Below are positions 43,470 to 53,304 of a stretch of 64,000 bases of DNA, piece by piece. Both the position numbers and the translations under genes were made by a program. The DNA comes from Pirellulales bacterium (GTDB lineage Bacteria > Planctomycetota > Planctomycetia > Pirellulales > PALSA-1355). The notes beneath the pieces are model-generated. The model was not told where the DNA came from. It was given only the letters and a program-made list of their open reading frames with translations, and did not search any database. Location: the NCBI GenBank assembly GCA_022844125.1, contig JALHMI010000006.1, forward strand, positions 124,001-188,000, written 5' to 3'. Numbering within the stretch: position 1 is the stretch's first letter; the number at the start of each line of letters is the position of its first letter.

Positions 43470-44333
43470 CTACGGCTCCTGATCAAGCAGTTTTCGTGCC
43501 CGCTGGAGAGCTTCCTCGCCGGCCGCATCGACTGTGGGGAATTGCGGATCCATCTGCTTGAGCTGGGCCGTGATCAGCCCGGCAACGATCGCCCTGGCAG
43601 CCCACTTGCGATCGGCCGGCACGACGTGCCAGGGGGCGTGCTGGGTGCTGGTGTGGCTGAGCATTTCTTCGAAGGCATGTCGATAATCGTCCCACACGGC
43701 CCGTTCGCGGACGTCTCCTTCGCTGAACTTCCAATTCTTGTCCGGCGAGTCGAGCCGGGCCAGAAACCGCTTCTTTTGCTCCTCTTTCGAGATGTGCAGA
43801 AAGCACTTGACGATCGCGAAGCCGTTTGCGGTCAGATACTCCTCGAAGTGATTGATTTCGCGGAAGCGTTGCGACCAGATCCGGTCGTGCTTCAGATGCG
43901 GCTTGAGATGCTCGATCGCCAGCAGGTGCGGGTGAACGCGCACCACCAGCACTTCTTCATAGTGCGAGCGATTGAAGACGCCAATCATGCCGCGCTCGGG
44001 CAGCCGCTTCACATAGCGCCACAGATAATCGTGGTTCAGCTCTTCGGCCGAAGGGACCTTGAAGCTCGTCACACGCACGCCAGCCGGATTCACGCCGGTC
44101 ATTACGTGCTTGATTGTGCTGTCCTTGCCCGCGGCATCAATGCCTTGCAGGATGACGAGCAGCCCCTCGGTGCGCTGGGCATAGAGCTTGCTTTGCAGCT
44201 CGGCGATGGCGCGTCGGTCGGCAGCCAATTGGGCGAGCGCGGCGTCCTTGTCGGCAAAGCCGGCGGCGTCGAGAGTGGCGAACTCCTGCAGCCTGACCGA
44301 TGATCGCGGAAGTACTTTGTAGCGATCGAGCAT
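43470..44333 (-). CDS. ppk2: Polyphosphate kinase 2
   Basis: 287-residue cytoplasmic PPK2-family enzyme, transferring phosphate between polyphosphate and nucleotides (usually polyP + NDP or NMP to NTP or NDP). Walker A LQGIDAAGKDSTIKHVM (~65-80), lid-proximal Asp/Arg segment WRYVKRLPERGMIGVFNRSHY and Walker B region VFNRSHYEEVLVVRVHP are complete, with DSPDKNWKFSEGDVRER later. Length fits single-domain PPK2. The start ATG overlaps the stop of the upstream BtuF-like gene (ATGA), which decides the start. Confidence 0.93.
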   Translation of the reverse strand: MLDRYKVLPRSSVRLQEFATLDAAGFADKDAALAQLAADRRAIAELQSKLYAQRTEGLLVILQGIDAAGKDSTIKHVMTGVNPAGVRVTSFKVPSAEELNHDYLWRYVKRLPERGMIGVFNRSHYEEVLVVRVHPHLLAIEHLKPHLKHDRIWSQRFREINHFEEYLTANGFAIVKCFLHISKEEQKKRFLARLDSPDKNWKFSEGDVRERAVWDDYRHAFEEMLSHTSTQHAPWHVVPADRKWAARAIVAGLITAQLKQMDPQFPTVDAAGEEALQRARKLLDQEP

Positions 44334-45304
44334 CAAGGATTCTCCGCGACGAGTTCTCCTGCTTCGGTACGCAGTCGCTTCCAGGCGCCTGCGGCGCTTG
44401 CGGGCGCGGCGAAGAGCCCCGGATGAAACAGGTGGGCCAGGATCTCGAGGCTGTCGACCAGGCGCGGTCCCGAGCGATTGAAGTAAGCATTGCCATCTGC
44501 CGCGAACACGCGTCCACTGCGAACCGCGGAGAGGCTTTGCCACTCGGGCTGTGCGGCAAGCACGTGGGCTTCGACGATCGCCCGCGGGACACCAAAGCCG
44601 CAGGGCATGATCACGATCACCTCGGGATCGAATGCGGCGATCTCCTGCCAACTGGCATAGCTGCTGTGCCGGCCATCCGCGGGCAGGCCGTCCACGCCTC
44701 CGGCCCAGCTCACCAGTTCGGGCGTCCAGTTGCCGGCCAGCATCGGCGGGTCGATCCACTCCAGGAGTGCCACGCGGGGGCGATCTGCCGCTGCCAAGGT
44801 CGAGCATGACTGGCGCACCTGCTGGACGCGGGTCTCGAGCGCGGCGATGACTTCCTCGGCGCGGTCGCGGCATTCGGTTGCTTCGGAGATTCGGCGGATG
44901 TCCTCCAAGACGTCGGTCAGTCGCCTGGGATTGAGGGCAATGATCTCGGCCGCGGCGAGGGCCGGGGTATCGCGCACGGCACTCAGGACGTCGTCATATC
45001 GCACGGCGCAGACGTCGCATTGGGCCTGCGTGATGATCAAATCGGGCTTGAGCCGGGCCAAGTCGTCAACGTCGATCGCATAGAGCGCCTGCTGATCAAT
45101 GGCGAACTCGCGCACCTGATCGTCGATCGCGCGACTCAAAGCCGCGGCGTTGACCAGTGAATGCGTCAAGCGCGGCAGGCCGGCAATCTGCGGCGGATAG
45201 TCGCACTCGTGGCTGACGCCGACCACTTGCCTACCGAGTCCCAGCAGGAATAGTATCTCGGTGGCGCTTGAGATCAGCGAGACGATGCGCTTGTGCGTGC
45301 TCAT
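44333..45304 (-). CDS. BtuF-like cobalamin/iron-chelate binding protein, no signal peptide
   Basis: 323-residue protein with the class III periplasmic-binding fold used for vitamin B12 and siderophores: RIVSLISSATEILFLLGLG at the N terminus, DYPPQI, LKPDLIITQAQCDVCAV near residue 95, and the C-terminal half with DGNAYFNRSGPRLVDSLEIL. The RIVSLxxSxTExL opening is that of cobalamin-binding proteins. No Sec or Tat leader is visible after MSTHK, so this copy is probably cytoplasmic, as in the 'cobalamin-binding protein' subgroup lacking transporter genes; none are adjacent. Translationally coupled to ppk2. Divergent from the aldehyde dehydrogenase. Confidence 0.8.
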   Translation of the reverse strand: MSTHKRIVSLISSATEILFLLGLGRQVVGVSHECDYPPQIAGLPRLTHSLVNAAALSRAIDDQVREFAIDQQALYAIDVDDLARLKPDLIITQAQCDVCAVRYDDVLSAVRDTPALAAAEIIALNPRRLTDVLEDIRRISEATECRDRAEEVIAALETRVQQVRQSCSTLAAADRPRVALLEWIDPPMLAGNWTPELVSWAGGVDGLPADGRHSSYASWQEIAAFDPEVIVIMPCGFGVPRAIVEAHVLAAQPEWQSLSAVRSGRVFAADGNAYFNRSGPRLVDSLEILAHLFHPGLFAAPASAAGAWKRLRTEAGELVAENP

Positions 45305-45444
45305 GCGGCGCAGCTTAACCGGCTTAGCTCCGCGGCTCAAGCTCGGGCGCGATCTGTTTGACCAAAGCAGGGCAACTTCCCTAGGCTTTAGCGGTAGGCG
45401 GCCAGGCTTTGCGGCCACCAGCACACTGCGAAAGGCAATCGACC

Positions 45445-46860
45445 ATGAAGATGTTTCTCGCCGGCCAATGGCGCGACAAGTCCGACCATATCAAGGTGCT
45501 CAACCCTTACGACGGCACGGTGATCGATACCGTTCCCAAGGCGGAAGCCGAGGACGTGGATCGGGCGCTCGCCGGCGCGGTCGAAGGCGCGCGGATCATG
45601 CGGGCCATGCCGGGCTATGAGCGTTTCCAGATCCTGCGGCGGGCGGCCGACATGATTGCCGCACGGAGCGAAAAGCTGGGCCGGCTGATCAGCACCGAAG
45701 AAGGCAAGACGCTGGCCGAGGGCGTTTTCGAAGTGACCAGGGCGGCGGAAACGATGGAGCTTTCAGCCGAAGAGGCCAAGCGGATCGGCGGAGAGACGCT
45801 GCCCTTGGACGGTGCGCCCGGCGGGGAGGGAAAGCTGGGTTTCACGCTGCGCGTGCCGTGCGGCGTGGTGGCGGCGATTTCACCGTTCAACTTTCCCTTG
45901 AACCTCGTCTGTCACAAGGTCGGGCCGGCCCTCGCCGCAGGCAATGCCGTGGTGATAAAACCGGCGAGCGATACGCCGCTCTCGGCACTCTCCCTGGTCG
46001 AGATCCTACTTGAAGCGGGACTTCCGCCCGAGGTAATCGCCTGTATCACGGGCTCGGGCGGTACGATTGGCGACGCGCTGGCGGGCGATGCGCGCGTGCG
46101 AAAGATCAGCTTTACGGGGAGCCGCGACGTCGGGGAGCACATCGTGAAAGTCGCCGGACTCAAGAAAGTCACGATGGAACTGGGTTCGAACAGCCCCGTG
46201 ATCGTGATGCCGGATGCCGATCTCAATAAAGTAGCCGATGCGGTGGTGGCGACGGGGTATTCGAACGCGGGCCAGGTCTGCATTTCGACGCAGCGCGTGA
46301 TCGTCTTCGACAAGGTATACGCCGACCTGGTAGACGTGCTGGGGAAGAAAGTCGCCGCAATTGCGACTGGCAATCCGCTCGACCAGAAGACCAGGATGGG
46401 ACCCATGATTCGCGAGTCGGACGCTGAGCGCGTGGGCGAGTGGATTGACGAGGCCGTGGCGGGCGGAGCGAAGCTGGTGACTGGCGGCCAGCGTGAAGGG
46501 ACGATGTTCCAGCCGACGCTGCTGGCCGACGTGACGCCGCAGATGCGCGTAAGCCGCGAGGAGATATTCGGTCCGGCGGTGGCCGTTTCCAAGGCGGCGT
46601 CGATCGACGAAGCGATCCGGCTGGCGAACGACACGCCGTATGGGCTGGCGGCCAGCATCTTTACCGAGAACATCAATCACGCGATGCAGTTTGCCCGGCA
46701 CGTGGACAGCGGCAACCTGCACATCAACTGGGGGCCGCAGTGGCGGGCTGACTTGATGCCCTACGGTGGATTGAAAGAGAGCGGCTTTGGCAAGGAGGGA
46801 CCCAAGTACGCCGTGCTGGAAATGACCGAGCTAAAGACGGTCGTCTTCCACGGGGTCTAG
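45445..46860 (+). CDS. NAD(P)+-dependent aldehyde dehydrogenase
   Basis: 471-residue soluble enzyme oxidising an aldehyde to the acid. Intact motifs: ISPFNFPLNLVCHKVGPALA, IKPASDTPLSA for the cofactor, FTGSRDVGEHI, catalytic Glu245 (TMELGSNSPVIV) and nucleophile Cys279 (NAGQVCISTQR), end LMPYGGLKESGFGKEGPKYA. Nearest relatives by pattern are succinate-semialdehyde, glycolaldehyde/lactaldehyde and glyceraldehyde dehydrogenases; substrate is not determined. ATG 45445 preferred to an upstream in-frame start at 45409 by the family N terminus (FLAGQWRDKSD). Confidence 0.92.
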   Translation: MKMFLAGQWRDKSDHIKVLNPYDGTVIDTVPKAEAEDVDRALAGAVEGARIMRAMPGYERFQILRRAADMIAARSEKLGRLISTEEGKTLAEGVFEVTRAAETMELSAEEAKRIGGETLPLDGAPGGEGKLGFTLRVPCGVVAAISPFNFPLNLVCHKVGPALAAGNAVVIKPASDTPLSALSLVEILLEAGLPPEVIACITGSGGTIGDALAGDARVRKISFTGSRDVGEHIVKVAGLKKVTMELGSNSPVIVMPDADLNKVADAVVATGYSNAGQVCISTQRVIVFDKVYADLVDVLGKKVAAIATGNPLDQKTRMGPMIRESDAERVGEWIDEAVAGGAKLVTGGQREGTMFQPTLLADVTPQMRVSREEIFGPAVAVSKAASIDEAIRLANDTPYGLAASIFTENINHAMQFARHVDSGNLHINWGPQWRADLMPYGGLKESGFGKEGPKYAVLEMTELKTVVFHGV

Positions 46861-46900
46861 AGCGACACACTGGAATCACTCAGTTTCAGGGCGGCGCGTG

Positions 46901-48478
46901 TTATGGCGACGGCCGCGTAGGATCGCTGGCGGCGGCCTCGGCGGCTGCCTTGGCGGCCTGGACCTCTTCGGGCGACATCTCGCCACGATTTATGGCCAGC
47001 TTGTCGAGCACGTCCTGCAGTACGAAGGGTTTGGGAAGCGGCTTGTCGTTCTGATCCAAGACGCGCTTGTAGACGTCGACAGCCATCGCCAGTTCGTCGA
47101 CCGTATCCACCTGCTCGATGAGTTGCGGGTGCGCGTCGAGTACTTTACGCCAGCTTTGCATGCCGGCTTCGTACAACTCGAGCGACTTGACGATTTCAGC
47201 CCGACGCAGCGCGTCGTTGGCGTCATATAGTTGTTTGCGGGCGGTGAGAAGTTCCTCGGTGGGTTCGATTTCGCAGCGCAGTTTCCAGTAGTCGTAGTTG
47301 ACGATGTCTCGATCGACTTCGATGTTGCGGGCCATTTCGTCGGCGATCGTGGCCTCTTCGGCGGCCTTGAGCGCGGCAGCGCGGTTTTCTCCCTGGACGC
47401 GGTCGGCGACTTCATAGTGCTGCACGGCCATGGAGTATTCCAGGTAAGCTCGCTGCTGCAGCTTGTCTTCGTTGAGACTGGCGGGATCGGCTTCGAAGAG
47501 TGCCCGCTGCTCTTCGGGGAGCGTCGCGATCTTCTCCTTCATGATCTCGTCGCGGATTCCTTCGGACGTGAATTTGGCCAGCGTCTCCTGGGCTTTGCGC
47601 GAGCGCTCCTGGTAGGCTTCCATCTCGCTCAGGCGAGCGAAGATGTTCATCTGCGAGGGGAGATCGCGATTGGAGAACTCGGTCCAACTGTGCGCAGCCT
47701 TGCGCCAGGCTTCCTTGGCCACTTCGCCGAACACGCCCTCTTCTTCAAGAGCCTCGGCATAGTTGATCAGACACATCACCGGATGCGAGTAGAAGAGCAT
47801 GGGCGTCTCGCCGCGCAGCGGCACGCCTTCGGCCACGGCATCTTCGGCCTTGAGCATCCACTCGCGGCCGACCAGCCAATTGTCGCGCTGGGCTTTCGGC
47901 CGATCGCCGTGGAAATCGTCGTCGTCGCGGAACAATTGCCGAAAATAGAACTTCTCGTCGGCCCGGCCGATCTTGTTGGCGATCGTGTATCCGACTTTGG
48001 AGAGGAGTTGCGGATCGTTGGCGTTGTACTGGGTTCCTTCCTGCAGGTAGTTGATGCCGCGGATGACCCAGTAGTAGCGGTCGTGGTAATCGTCGAACTG
48101 CACGGAGATGTTGTACGAGAGGTTCCAGCCCTGAAAGATCCAGACACTGACGTAATTCGGCTGCAGTCGGCGCAACTGTTCGAGGGTGGCGGCCATGTTC
48201 ACCCAGTCTTCATTCTTGTGATACTCGTTAGCCTTGCCCCACAGCAGGTTGACCGCGACGCCGCGCATGCCGAGCGTGGCCAGCTTGATCGTTTCGCTGG
48301 CCGGGTCGATCTCGCCGAGCTGCGCCTGGCTGAGCCGATAGTCCGAGCGCAACTGGGCCAGCTTGCCGCCCTTCGATTCGGTCGTCTCGGGCTGGCTGAG
48401 CCAGGAGAGCGGAATCAGCAGGGCCGCGATGATCGAGGCATACACGATCTTGCGAATAAAGCGTTCGCGCTGGTTCAT
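46901..48478 (-). CDS. Membrane-anchored helical repeat protein of an ABC exporter operon
   Basis: 525 residues with one N-terminal membrane segment (IVYASIIAALLIPLSWLSQ, ~10-28) and a long helical domain with TPR-like spacing (YHKNEDWVNMAATLEQLRRL, then VWIFQGWNLSYNISVQFDDY). The C terminus is Ala/Glu-rich. The family is common in planctomycetes beside ABC-2 permeases but uncharacterised. Its start overlaps the stop of the permease gene (ATGA), so the two are co-translated. Likely an accessory factor acting on the outer face of the membrane. Confidence 0.75.
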   Translation of the reverse strand: MNQRERFIRKIVYASIIAALLIPLSWLSQPETTESKGGKLAQLRSDYRLSQAQLGEIDPASETIKLATLGMRGVAVNLLWGKANEYHKNEDWVNMAATLEQLRRLQPNYVSVWIFQGWNLSYNISVQFDDYHDRYYWVIRGINYLQEGTQYNANDPQLLSKVGYTIANKIGRADEKFYFRQLFRDDDDFHGDRPKAQRDNWLVGREWMLKAEDAVAEGVPLRGETPMLFYSHPVMCLINYAEALEEEGVFGEVAKEAWRKAAHSWTEFSNRDLPSQMNIFARLSEMEAYQERSRKAQETLAKFTSEGIRDEIMKEKIATLPEEQRALFEADPASLNEDKLQQRAYLEYSMAVQHYEVADRVQGENRAAALKAAEEATIADEMARNIEVDRDIVNYDYWKLRCEIEPTEELLTARKQLYDANDALRRAEIVKSLELYEAGMQSWRKVLDAHPQLIEQVDTVDELAMAVDVYKRVLDQNDKPLPKPFVLQDVLDKLAINRGEMSPEEVQAAKAAAEAAASDPTRPSP

Positions 48479-50265
48479 CGCGCAATCTCCCGCGTTCTCA
48501 AGAAGAAGTATCCGATGGCGAACATTGCGGCCACAAAGCCGAGTGCGGTCAGGATCTGGACCAGCACCAGGTCGTTCGGCACGTCGAAGCCGTGGGCCAC
48601 GTAGTTCACGTTGTCAAACTTGTTGAATTCCGGCAGGAGCATCACGATCCTGGTCATGACCTCCATCGCCACGGCGTCGACGGCTTTAACCACGTCGGTC
48701 GTGAGACCGGGTTCGAGCTGCGAGGTGACGTTCATCTGGTTAACGCCGCGGATCGCGGTTTCGACCGGGCCGCCGCCTTCAATCGTTCCGTCGGCGACTC
48801 CCATGATGAAGTCGCGGTACATGCCCATCAGCATTACGGTAAGCGTGGCGAGCATGGCCACCGGTCCGCTGAGAAATGTGCTGAACATCACGCCAAATGA
48901 CGTAATCAGCACCATGCGAACCCAGATGCCGAGGAAGCCTTTAACAAAATTGGCGGTGAACGACGCGTCGCGAGCCCGAAGATAGAGGTCGGCTTCGGCG
49001 ACGCCATAGTATTGCCCCTGGTCGAGGCACTGAATCTCGACCTCCACCTGTCCGTCGGGTGCGAGGTCCTTGAACAAATCGATCGGCTGTCCCGCGGAAT
49101 CGCGCAGCGTGCGAGGGAATTTGATCTGATCGATCTGGAGGTCCTTGGCCGAGAAGACTTCCGGTGAGCTTTGAATGCCGGTGTTGTTGGGATTTCGCAG
49201 CACGATGGTGCCCCGGATGCCCTCGGCGATCTCGCCTTTGTGCGAGCGAAACACGCGGATGACCATTTCGACGGGCAGGCCGTCCGGGAAACGCTCGGGC
49301 GTGACGTCGTTGAACTTCCAGATGGCCGCGGCGAGCGTGCCGCCGTCGATAAAGCTGCGATACCTCGATTCCTTGCCGACGCTAATACCACGCGTGGTTC
49401 CCTGGCCGGTGCGGTCCTTGAATCGCAGCTCGCCATAGGAGGGTACCCGGGCCAGGAGCATGTCTCGCGGCGGGCCGAGTTGGTAGCTGACTTCGCCGTT
49501 CTGTTCCACCCGATCGACCGTGTGCCAGTGTCCGTTCACGACGTCGGTGGCGCCCTTGCCGTCGGTGCCGATCTCGACCTTATGGCGATGGCTCTGCACG
49601 AGGCTCGTGCGGCCGGTCATGCCGCCTTCGGTTGAGCCGGTGATCTCGACCAGGGTTTCAACCTCGACCGCGTGATCGTGATCTAAGAGCCGCACGACGA
49701 AAAAGTAGCTGAACACGCCCATGATGGCGAGCAGCAGCGTGCCGATGATCGTGAAGCCGAGGATGCGGCCGAGGACGATCTCGCCCGGTCGCACGGGCTT
49801 GGTGACGATCGTGTAGATGGTCTTCGACTTCATGTCGGCGGGCAGGCTGAACACGCTCAGAAACAGCGCCATGAGCAGCACGAGATATGTCGTGGCCGTG
49901 AGCACGAAACTCAGGTAGAGCGTGGCCGGATCGTTAGTGTTCGTGTCGAGGAACCAGCCGGCGAACAGCAGGATCAAAAGGAAGACGGCGAAGCCGACCA
50001 GCACGCGGCGGCGAAGCGATTCTTGCACGGCGAGCCAGGCGAGCGCGAAAATGCGCCGGGGCGAAATGAAGATCAGGTCGGCGAGCCCCCGCTTCATCAT
50101 CTTGAAGGTGGCGTCGCCGGCTGCCAGAGGACCGTAGCGAAACGTGGCGAGCAGAAAGCCGCCCACCAGCGCGATCAGCCCGAGCACGGCCGCAATCTGC
50201 ACAAACGTCAGCAGCGCCGGCCAGATCCAGTCGGCAAATGGCGGCGGTGTGAACTCACGTACCAT
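48475..50265 (-). CDS. ABC-2-type transporter permease
   Basis: 596-residue membrane protein. N-terminal helices (IWPALLTFVQIAAVLGLIAL; RRVLVGFAVFLLILLFAGW), YLSFVLTATTYLVLLMALF, ADMKSKTIYTIVTKPVRPGE, then helix pairs and a large periplasmic beta domain (~215-440) with many charged residues, then final helices (VMFSTFLSGPVAMLATLTVM; LVQILTALGFVAAMFAIGYFF). The SK-TIYTIVTKPVRR-type loop is diagnostic for ABC-2 permeases of the Nod/Gld kind. Works with the ATPase 65 bases upstream and the repeat protein downstream. Substrate unknown. Confidence 0.85.
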   Translation of the reverse strand: MVREFTPPPFADWIWPALLTFVQIAAVLGLIALVGGFLLATFRYGPLAAGDATFKMMKRGLADLIFISPRRIFALAWLAVQESLRRRVLVGFAVFLLILLFAGWFLDTNTNDPATLYLSFVLTATTYLVLLMALFLSVFSLPADMKSKTIYTIVTKPVRPGEIVLGRILGFTIIGTLLLAIMGVFSYFFVVRLLDHDHAVEVETLVEITGSTEGGMTGRTSLVQSHRHKVEIGTDGKGATDVVNGHWHTVDRVEQNGEVSYQLGPPRDMLLARVPSYGELRFKDRTGQGTTRGISVGKESRYRSFIDGGTLAAAIWKFNDVTPERFPDGLPVEMVIRVFRSHKGEIAEGIRGTIVLRNPNNTGIQSSPEVFSAKDLQIDQIKFPRTLRDSAGQPIDLFKDLAPDGQVEVEIQCLDQGQYYGVAEADLYLRARDASFTANFVKGFLGIWVRMVLITSFGVMFSTFLSGPVAMLATLTVMLMGMYRDFIMGVADGTIEGGGPVETAIRGVNQMNVTSQLEPGLTTDVVKAVDAVAMEVMTRIVMLLPEFNKFDNVNYVAHGFDVPNDLVLVQILTALGFVAAMFAIGYFFLRTREIAR

Positions 50266-50330
50266 GAAGGGGCCTGAACTATCGCTGGAATGGAGTTGAG
50301 GAGTCGGCTAATCGTCGCGACCGAAGAGCC

Positions 50331-51218
50331 TTACTTTTCCTGGTCTTGCTTGGCGCGCCGGCCGGGACGGGCTTCGCTGTCACGCACGATCGACAGGAAC
50401 AGGTCTTCGAGCGTCGTGGTCGGGTTGTCCATCGCGAGGACCGAGCCGTTGTTCCGCTCGATGACAGCGCGAATCTCGGCCTGGGCCTCGGGGCTAAGTC
50501 CCTTCGCTCGAATTTCGGTTTCGTCGCGCACCTTGAGCAGGGCGTCGACCCGGCCCAACTCCTTGAGCTCGCCCTGGTGCAGAATCGCGATCCGATCGCA
50601 GACGTCCTGCACGTCGGCCAAGAGATGGCTGCTCATCAGGACGGTTTTGCCTTCGGCTTTCAGCCGCAGGATCAGATCCTTGATCTCGCGCGTGCCGATC
50701 GGGTCCAGACCGCTGGTGGGTTCGTCGAGCAGGATCAGCTCGGGATCGTTGATCAGGGCCTGAGCCAGGCCGATCCGGCGGGCCATGCCCTTGGAGTACT
50801 CTTTGAGCTGGCGGCGCTTGTCTTTGTTCAGGCCGACCATCGTGATCAGATCGGCGGTCCGCTGCTTGCGCACCTTGGCGGGCATGTCGAACAGCCGGCC
50901 GTAGAAGTCGAGTGTCTCTTCGGCGTTGAGGAAGCGGTAGAGATAGGACTCTTCCGGCAGGTAGCCGAGCCGCTCGTTCTTCGAGACGTCGGTCGCCTCC
51001 TTGCCGAAGACCAAGGCCTGTCCGCTGGTGGGAAAGAGCAGCCCCAGCAGAAGCTTCATGGTCGTGGTCTTGCCCGAGCCGTTGGGTCCCAGCAGGCCGA
51101 AGATCTCGCCCTGGCGGATTTCGAGGTCAAGTGCTTTGAGAGCTCGGACCTTTTGGCGACCCCAAAAGTCGCGATACACCTTGGAGAGGTTGCGCGTCTC
51201 GACAATGACTTCCGACAT
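50331..51218 (-). CDS. ABC transporter ATP-binding protein
   Basis: 295-residue ATPase. Walker [20 protein letters not shown]-loop [11 protein letters not shown], signature [15 protein letters not shown], Walker [14 protein letters not shown] and the H-loop SSHLLADV are all intact. The C-terminal extension (~225-295) is the regulatory domain of ABC-2/Nod-type exporters. It leads the operon ATPase-permease-repeat protein. RBS AAGGGAA lies 7 bases before the ATG. Confidence 0.95.
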   Translation of the reverse strand: MSEVIVETRNLSKVYRDFWGRQKVRALKALDLEIRQGEIFGLLGPNGSGKTTTMKLLLGLLFPTSGQALVFGKEATDVSKNERLGYLPEESYLYRFLNAEETLDFYGRLFDMPAKVRKQRTADLITMVGLNKDKRRQLKEYSKGMARRIGLAQALINDPELILLDEPTSGLDPIGTREIKDLILRLKAEGKTVLMSSHLLADVQDVCDRIAILHQGELKELGRVDALLKVRDETEIRAKGLSPEAQAEIRAVIERNNGSVLAMDNPTTTLEDLFLSIVRDSEARPGRRAKQDQEK

Positions 51219-51649
51219 GCGGATTCCCTTGGTCTGGGGGCTATTTCAAGGTGACGAAACGCGGGATGGACGTGGATGGCAACCGACGAGACGCAGCGCG
51301 TTGGTGGTCGGGACGCAGTGGCCCCACCATTCCGATACGTCGTACGCCGCCTTTAAGTTCATGCACGGCGACCACTTTGGGATCGCCGAGAGGCCCCGAA
51401 GTGAATTGCATAAACCTTTACTATACATCAGCTAAGAAAGGACTTGCAAGCTACGGAAGGCCGCCGAAACCCGGTCCGAAATCGCATTTCTGCCAGGGAC
51501 GTTCGGCCTGTAGCGGATCGGCGGCGTCAGCGGTCAACCCGCCGCGCAGACCGAATGACTTCCCGCCGCCCTTGGAGTACACTTCAGCGCTCGGTCCTGC
51601 ACGAAGTCCGGGCCAATTCTCCTGTTGTTCCAGGCCCGTTCAGCCCTCG
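51219..51649. other. Divergent intergenic region before folC
   Basis: 431 bases between the ABC ATPase start and the folC start. A TATACA box occurs at about 51421 on the plus strand without a good -35. The plus frame is open through all of it, but codons do not resemble FolC. No gene recognised. Confidence 0.35.
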
Positions 51650-53053
51650 ATGCATTCCACCGGTCAACTTCCTGCGCAGGCGGCCGCCGAGTTCCTGGCC
51701 AGCCGCATCGATTACGAGCGCTCGCTGTCGGTTCCTTATAACCAGCGAGATTTGAGGCTGGACCGGATGCGTGACTTGCTCAGCCGCTTGGGGAATCCCC
51801 AGGATCGGCTGCGGATCGTCCACATCGCGGGGACCAAGGGAAAAGGCTCGACCGCCGCGATGATCGCCGCCGTGCTCTCGGCCGGGGGATTTCGGACGGG
51901 ACTTTATAGTTCGCCACACTTGGACGGCGTCGAAGAGCGCCTGGCGATTGACGGCCAGAACTGCCCGCCCGAGGAGCTTGTCGAGCTACTGCTGCGGCTT
52001 CGCCCGGTGGTCGAGGCGATGGATGCCTTGTCGTTGGATGGATCGGACTCGCGGCCCACGTACTTTGAGATCGTGACGGCGCTTGCGCTGTTGCGGTTCG
52101 CGGAGCAGGGGGTCGACGCGACCGTGCTCGAAGTGGGGATGGGAGGCCGGCTGGATTCGACCAATGTCTGTCAGCCGCTGATCTCGGTCATCACGACGAT
52201 CAGCTTCGATCACACGCAGCAACTGGGCAACACGCTGACCGCCATTGCGGGCGAGAAGGCCGGCATCATCAAGCCGGGCGTGCCGGTCGTGAGCGGCGTG
52301 ATCGATCACGAGCCGCGCGACGTCATTCGCAAGGTGGCCGACGCGCAAGGCTGCCGGCTGGTGGAGCTCGCGCGCGACTTTGACTACGCGTATCATCCGC
52401 CGCGCGAACTTAATGCCGGGCCGACTCCCGCGAAGCTGGACGTTCGCGTGCTGACGGACGCCCTCGGGAGCGCACAGTACGAAGGCCTGGCACTACCGCT
52501 GGTTGGCCGGCATCAAGCCGCGAACGCCGCGGTCGCGATCGCCACGATCGGAGAGCTCCGCAGGCAAGGGTGGTCGATTCCGGATGCCGCGATTCGCGAA
52601 GGATTGAACCGCGTGCGCTGGCCAGCCCGGATCGAAGTCATCGCCCGGCAGCCGACGATCGTACTGGACGCGGCGCACAATGTCGCCTCGATCGAAGCCC
52701 TGGTGGAAGTGCTCGGGGAAAGCTTTGCAGCCCGGCGGCGCGTGCTGGTGTTTGCGACAACGCGTGACAAAGACCTGCGGGGGATGCTAAAACGGCTGCT
52801 CCCGGCATTTGACGAGATCATCTTCACGCGGTATCACAGCAACCCCCGCGGGGTTGCACCGGAAGAACTCGCTGGACTCGCACGCGAGCTCGACGGGGAT
52901 CGCGAGTTTCAGGTCTGCGCGGATGCTCAAGAGGCCTGGCAGCTCGCTCGAGCCCGGGTCGGCGTCCAGGACCTGCTGTGCATCACGGGCTCCTTCTTCA
53001 TTGCCGCTGAAATGCGGGCGGCGATTGAAGAGACGCCCCGCAGCTCGCGTTAA
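51650..53053 (+). CDS. folC: Bifunctional folylpolyglutamate / dihydrofolate synthase
   Basis: 467-residue ATP-dependent ligase adding glutamate to folates (and to dihydropteroate in bifunctional forms). Mur-ligase-type P-loop VHIAGTKGKGSTAAMIAAVL (~60), YSSPHLDGVEERLAIDG, a Lys-carrying EVGMGGRLDSTN segment, ISFDHTQQLG (Mg2+ His) and the C-terminal LVFATTRDKDL domain are present. Start at the MHSTGQ ATG; the frame is open further upstream to 51251 but without family residues. The 3' end overlaps the tail of a small minus-strand gene by 4 bases. Confidence 0.95.
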   Translation: MHSTGQLPAQAAAEFLASRIDYERSLSVPYNQRDLRLDRMRDLLSRLGNPQDRLRIVHIAGTKGKGSTAAMIAAVLSAGGFRTGLYSSPHLDGVEERLAIDGQNCPPEELVELLLRLRPVVEAMDALSLDGSDSRPTYFEIVTALALLRFAEQGVDATVLEVGMGGRLDSTNVCQPLISVITTISFDHTQQLGNTLTAIAGEKAGIIKPGVPVVSGVIDHEPRDVIRKVADAQGCRLVELARDFDYAYHPPRELNAGPTPAKLDVRVLTDALGSAQYEGLALPLVGRHQAANAAVAIATIGELRRQGWSIPDAAIREGLNRVRWPARIEVIARQPTIVLDAAHNVASIEALVEVLGESFAARRRVLVFATTRDKDLRGMLKRLLPAFDEIIFTRYHSNPRGVAPEELAGLARELDGDREFQVCADAQEAWQLARARVGVQDLLCITGSFFIAAEMRAAIEETPRSSR

Positions 53054-53304
53054 CCGCGCGGGTAGCGGCGGGGCATCCAGTCTTGGCGCCAGGGACGTTC
53101 ACGATCGTTGCGGCTCAGCGACGAGGGAATGCCGGGTTCCAGGTGACTGCTTCCCAGGTGGTTGGGGCGATACTCGGCAGTTCGCGTCGTGCTCTCGCTG
53201 GACGACTCGGCGCCGAGCTTGTTCAGAAGTGAAGCGATGTAAGGATCGGCCCAGGGCATGAGGTCTTGGAAAACGCGCGGGGCGGGCAGGTAAGGATCGC
53301 TCAT
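53050..53304 (-). CDS. Small hypothetical protein
   Basis: 84 residues, Pro/Ser/Arg-rich, beginning MSDPYLPAPRVFQDLMPWAD then YIASLLNKLGAES, with a basic end (RPWRQDWMPRRYPRG). Likely cytoplasmic and disordered after residue 40. GAGG sits 8 bases before the ATG. An earlier GTG at 53349 with AAGGA ahead would add 15 residues (ARTIHCTVVEVPA) and is a credible alternative. Family not recognised. Confidence 0.5.
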   Translation of the reverse strand: MSDPYLPAPRVFQDLMPWADPYIASLLNKLGAESSSESTTRTAEYRPNHLGSSHLEPGIPSSLSRNDRERPWRQDWMPRRYPRG

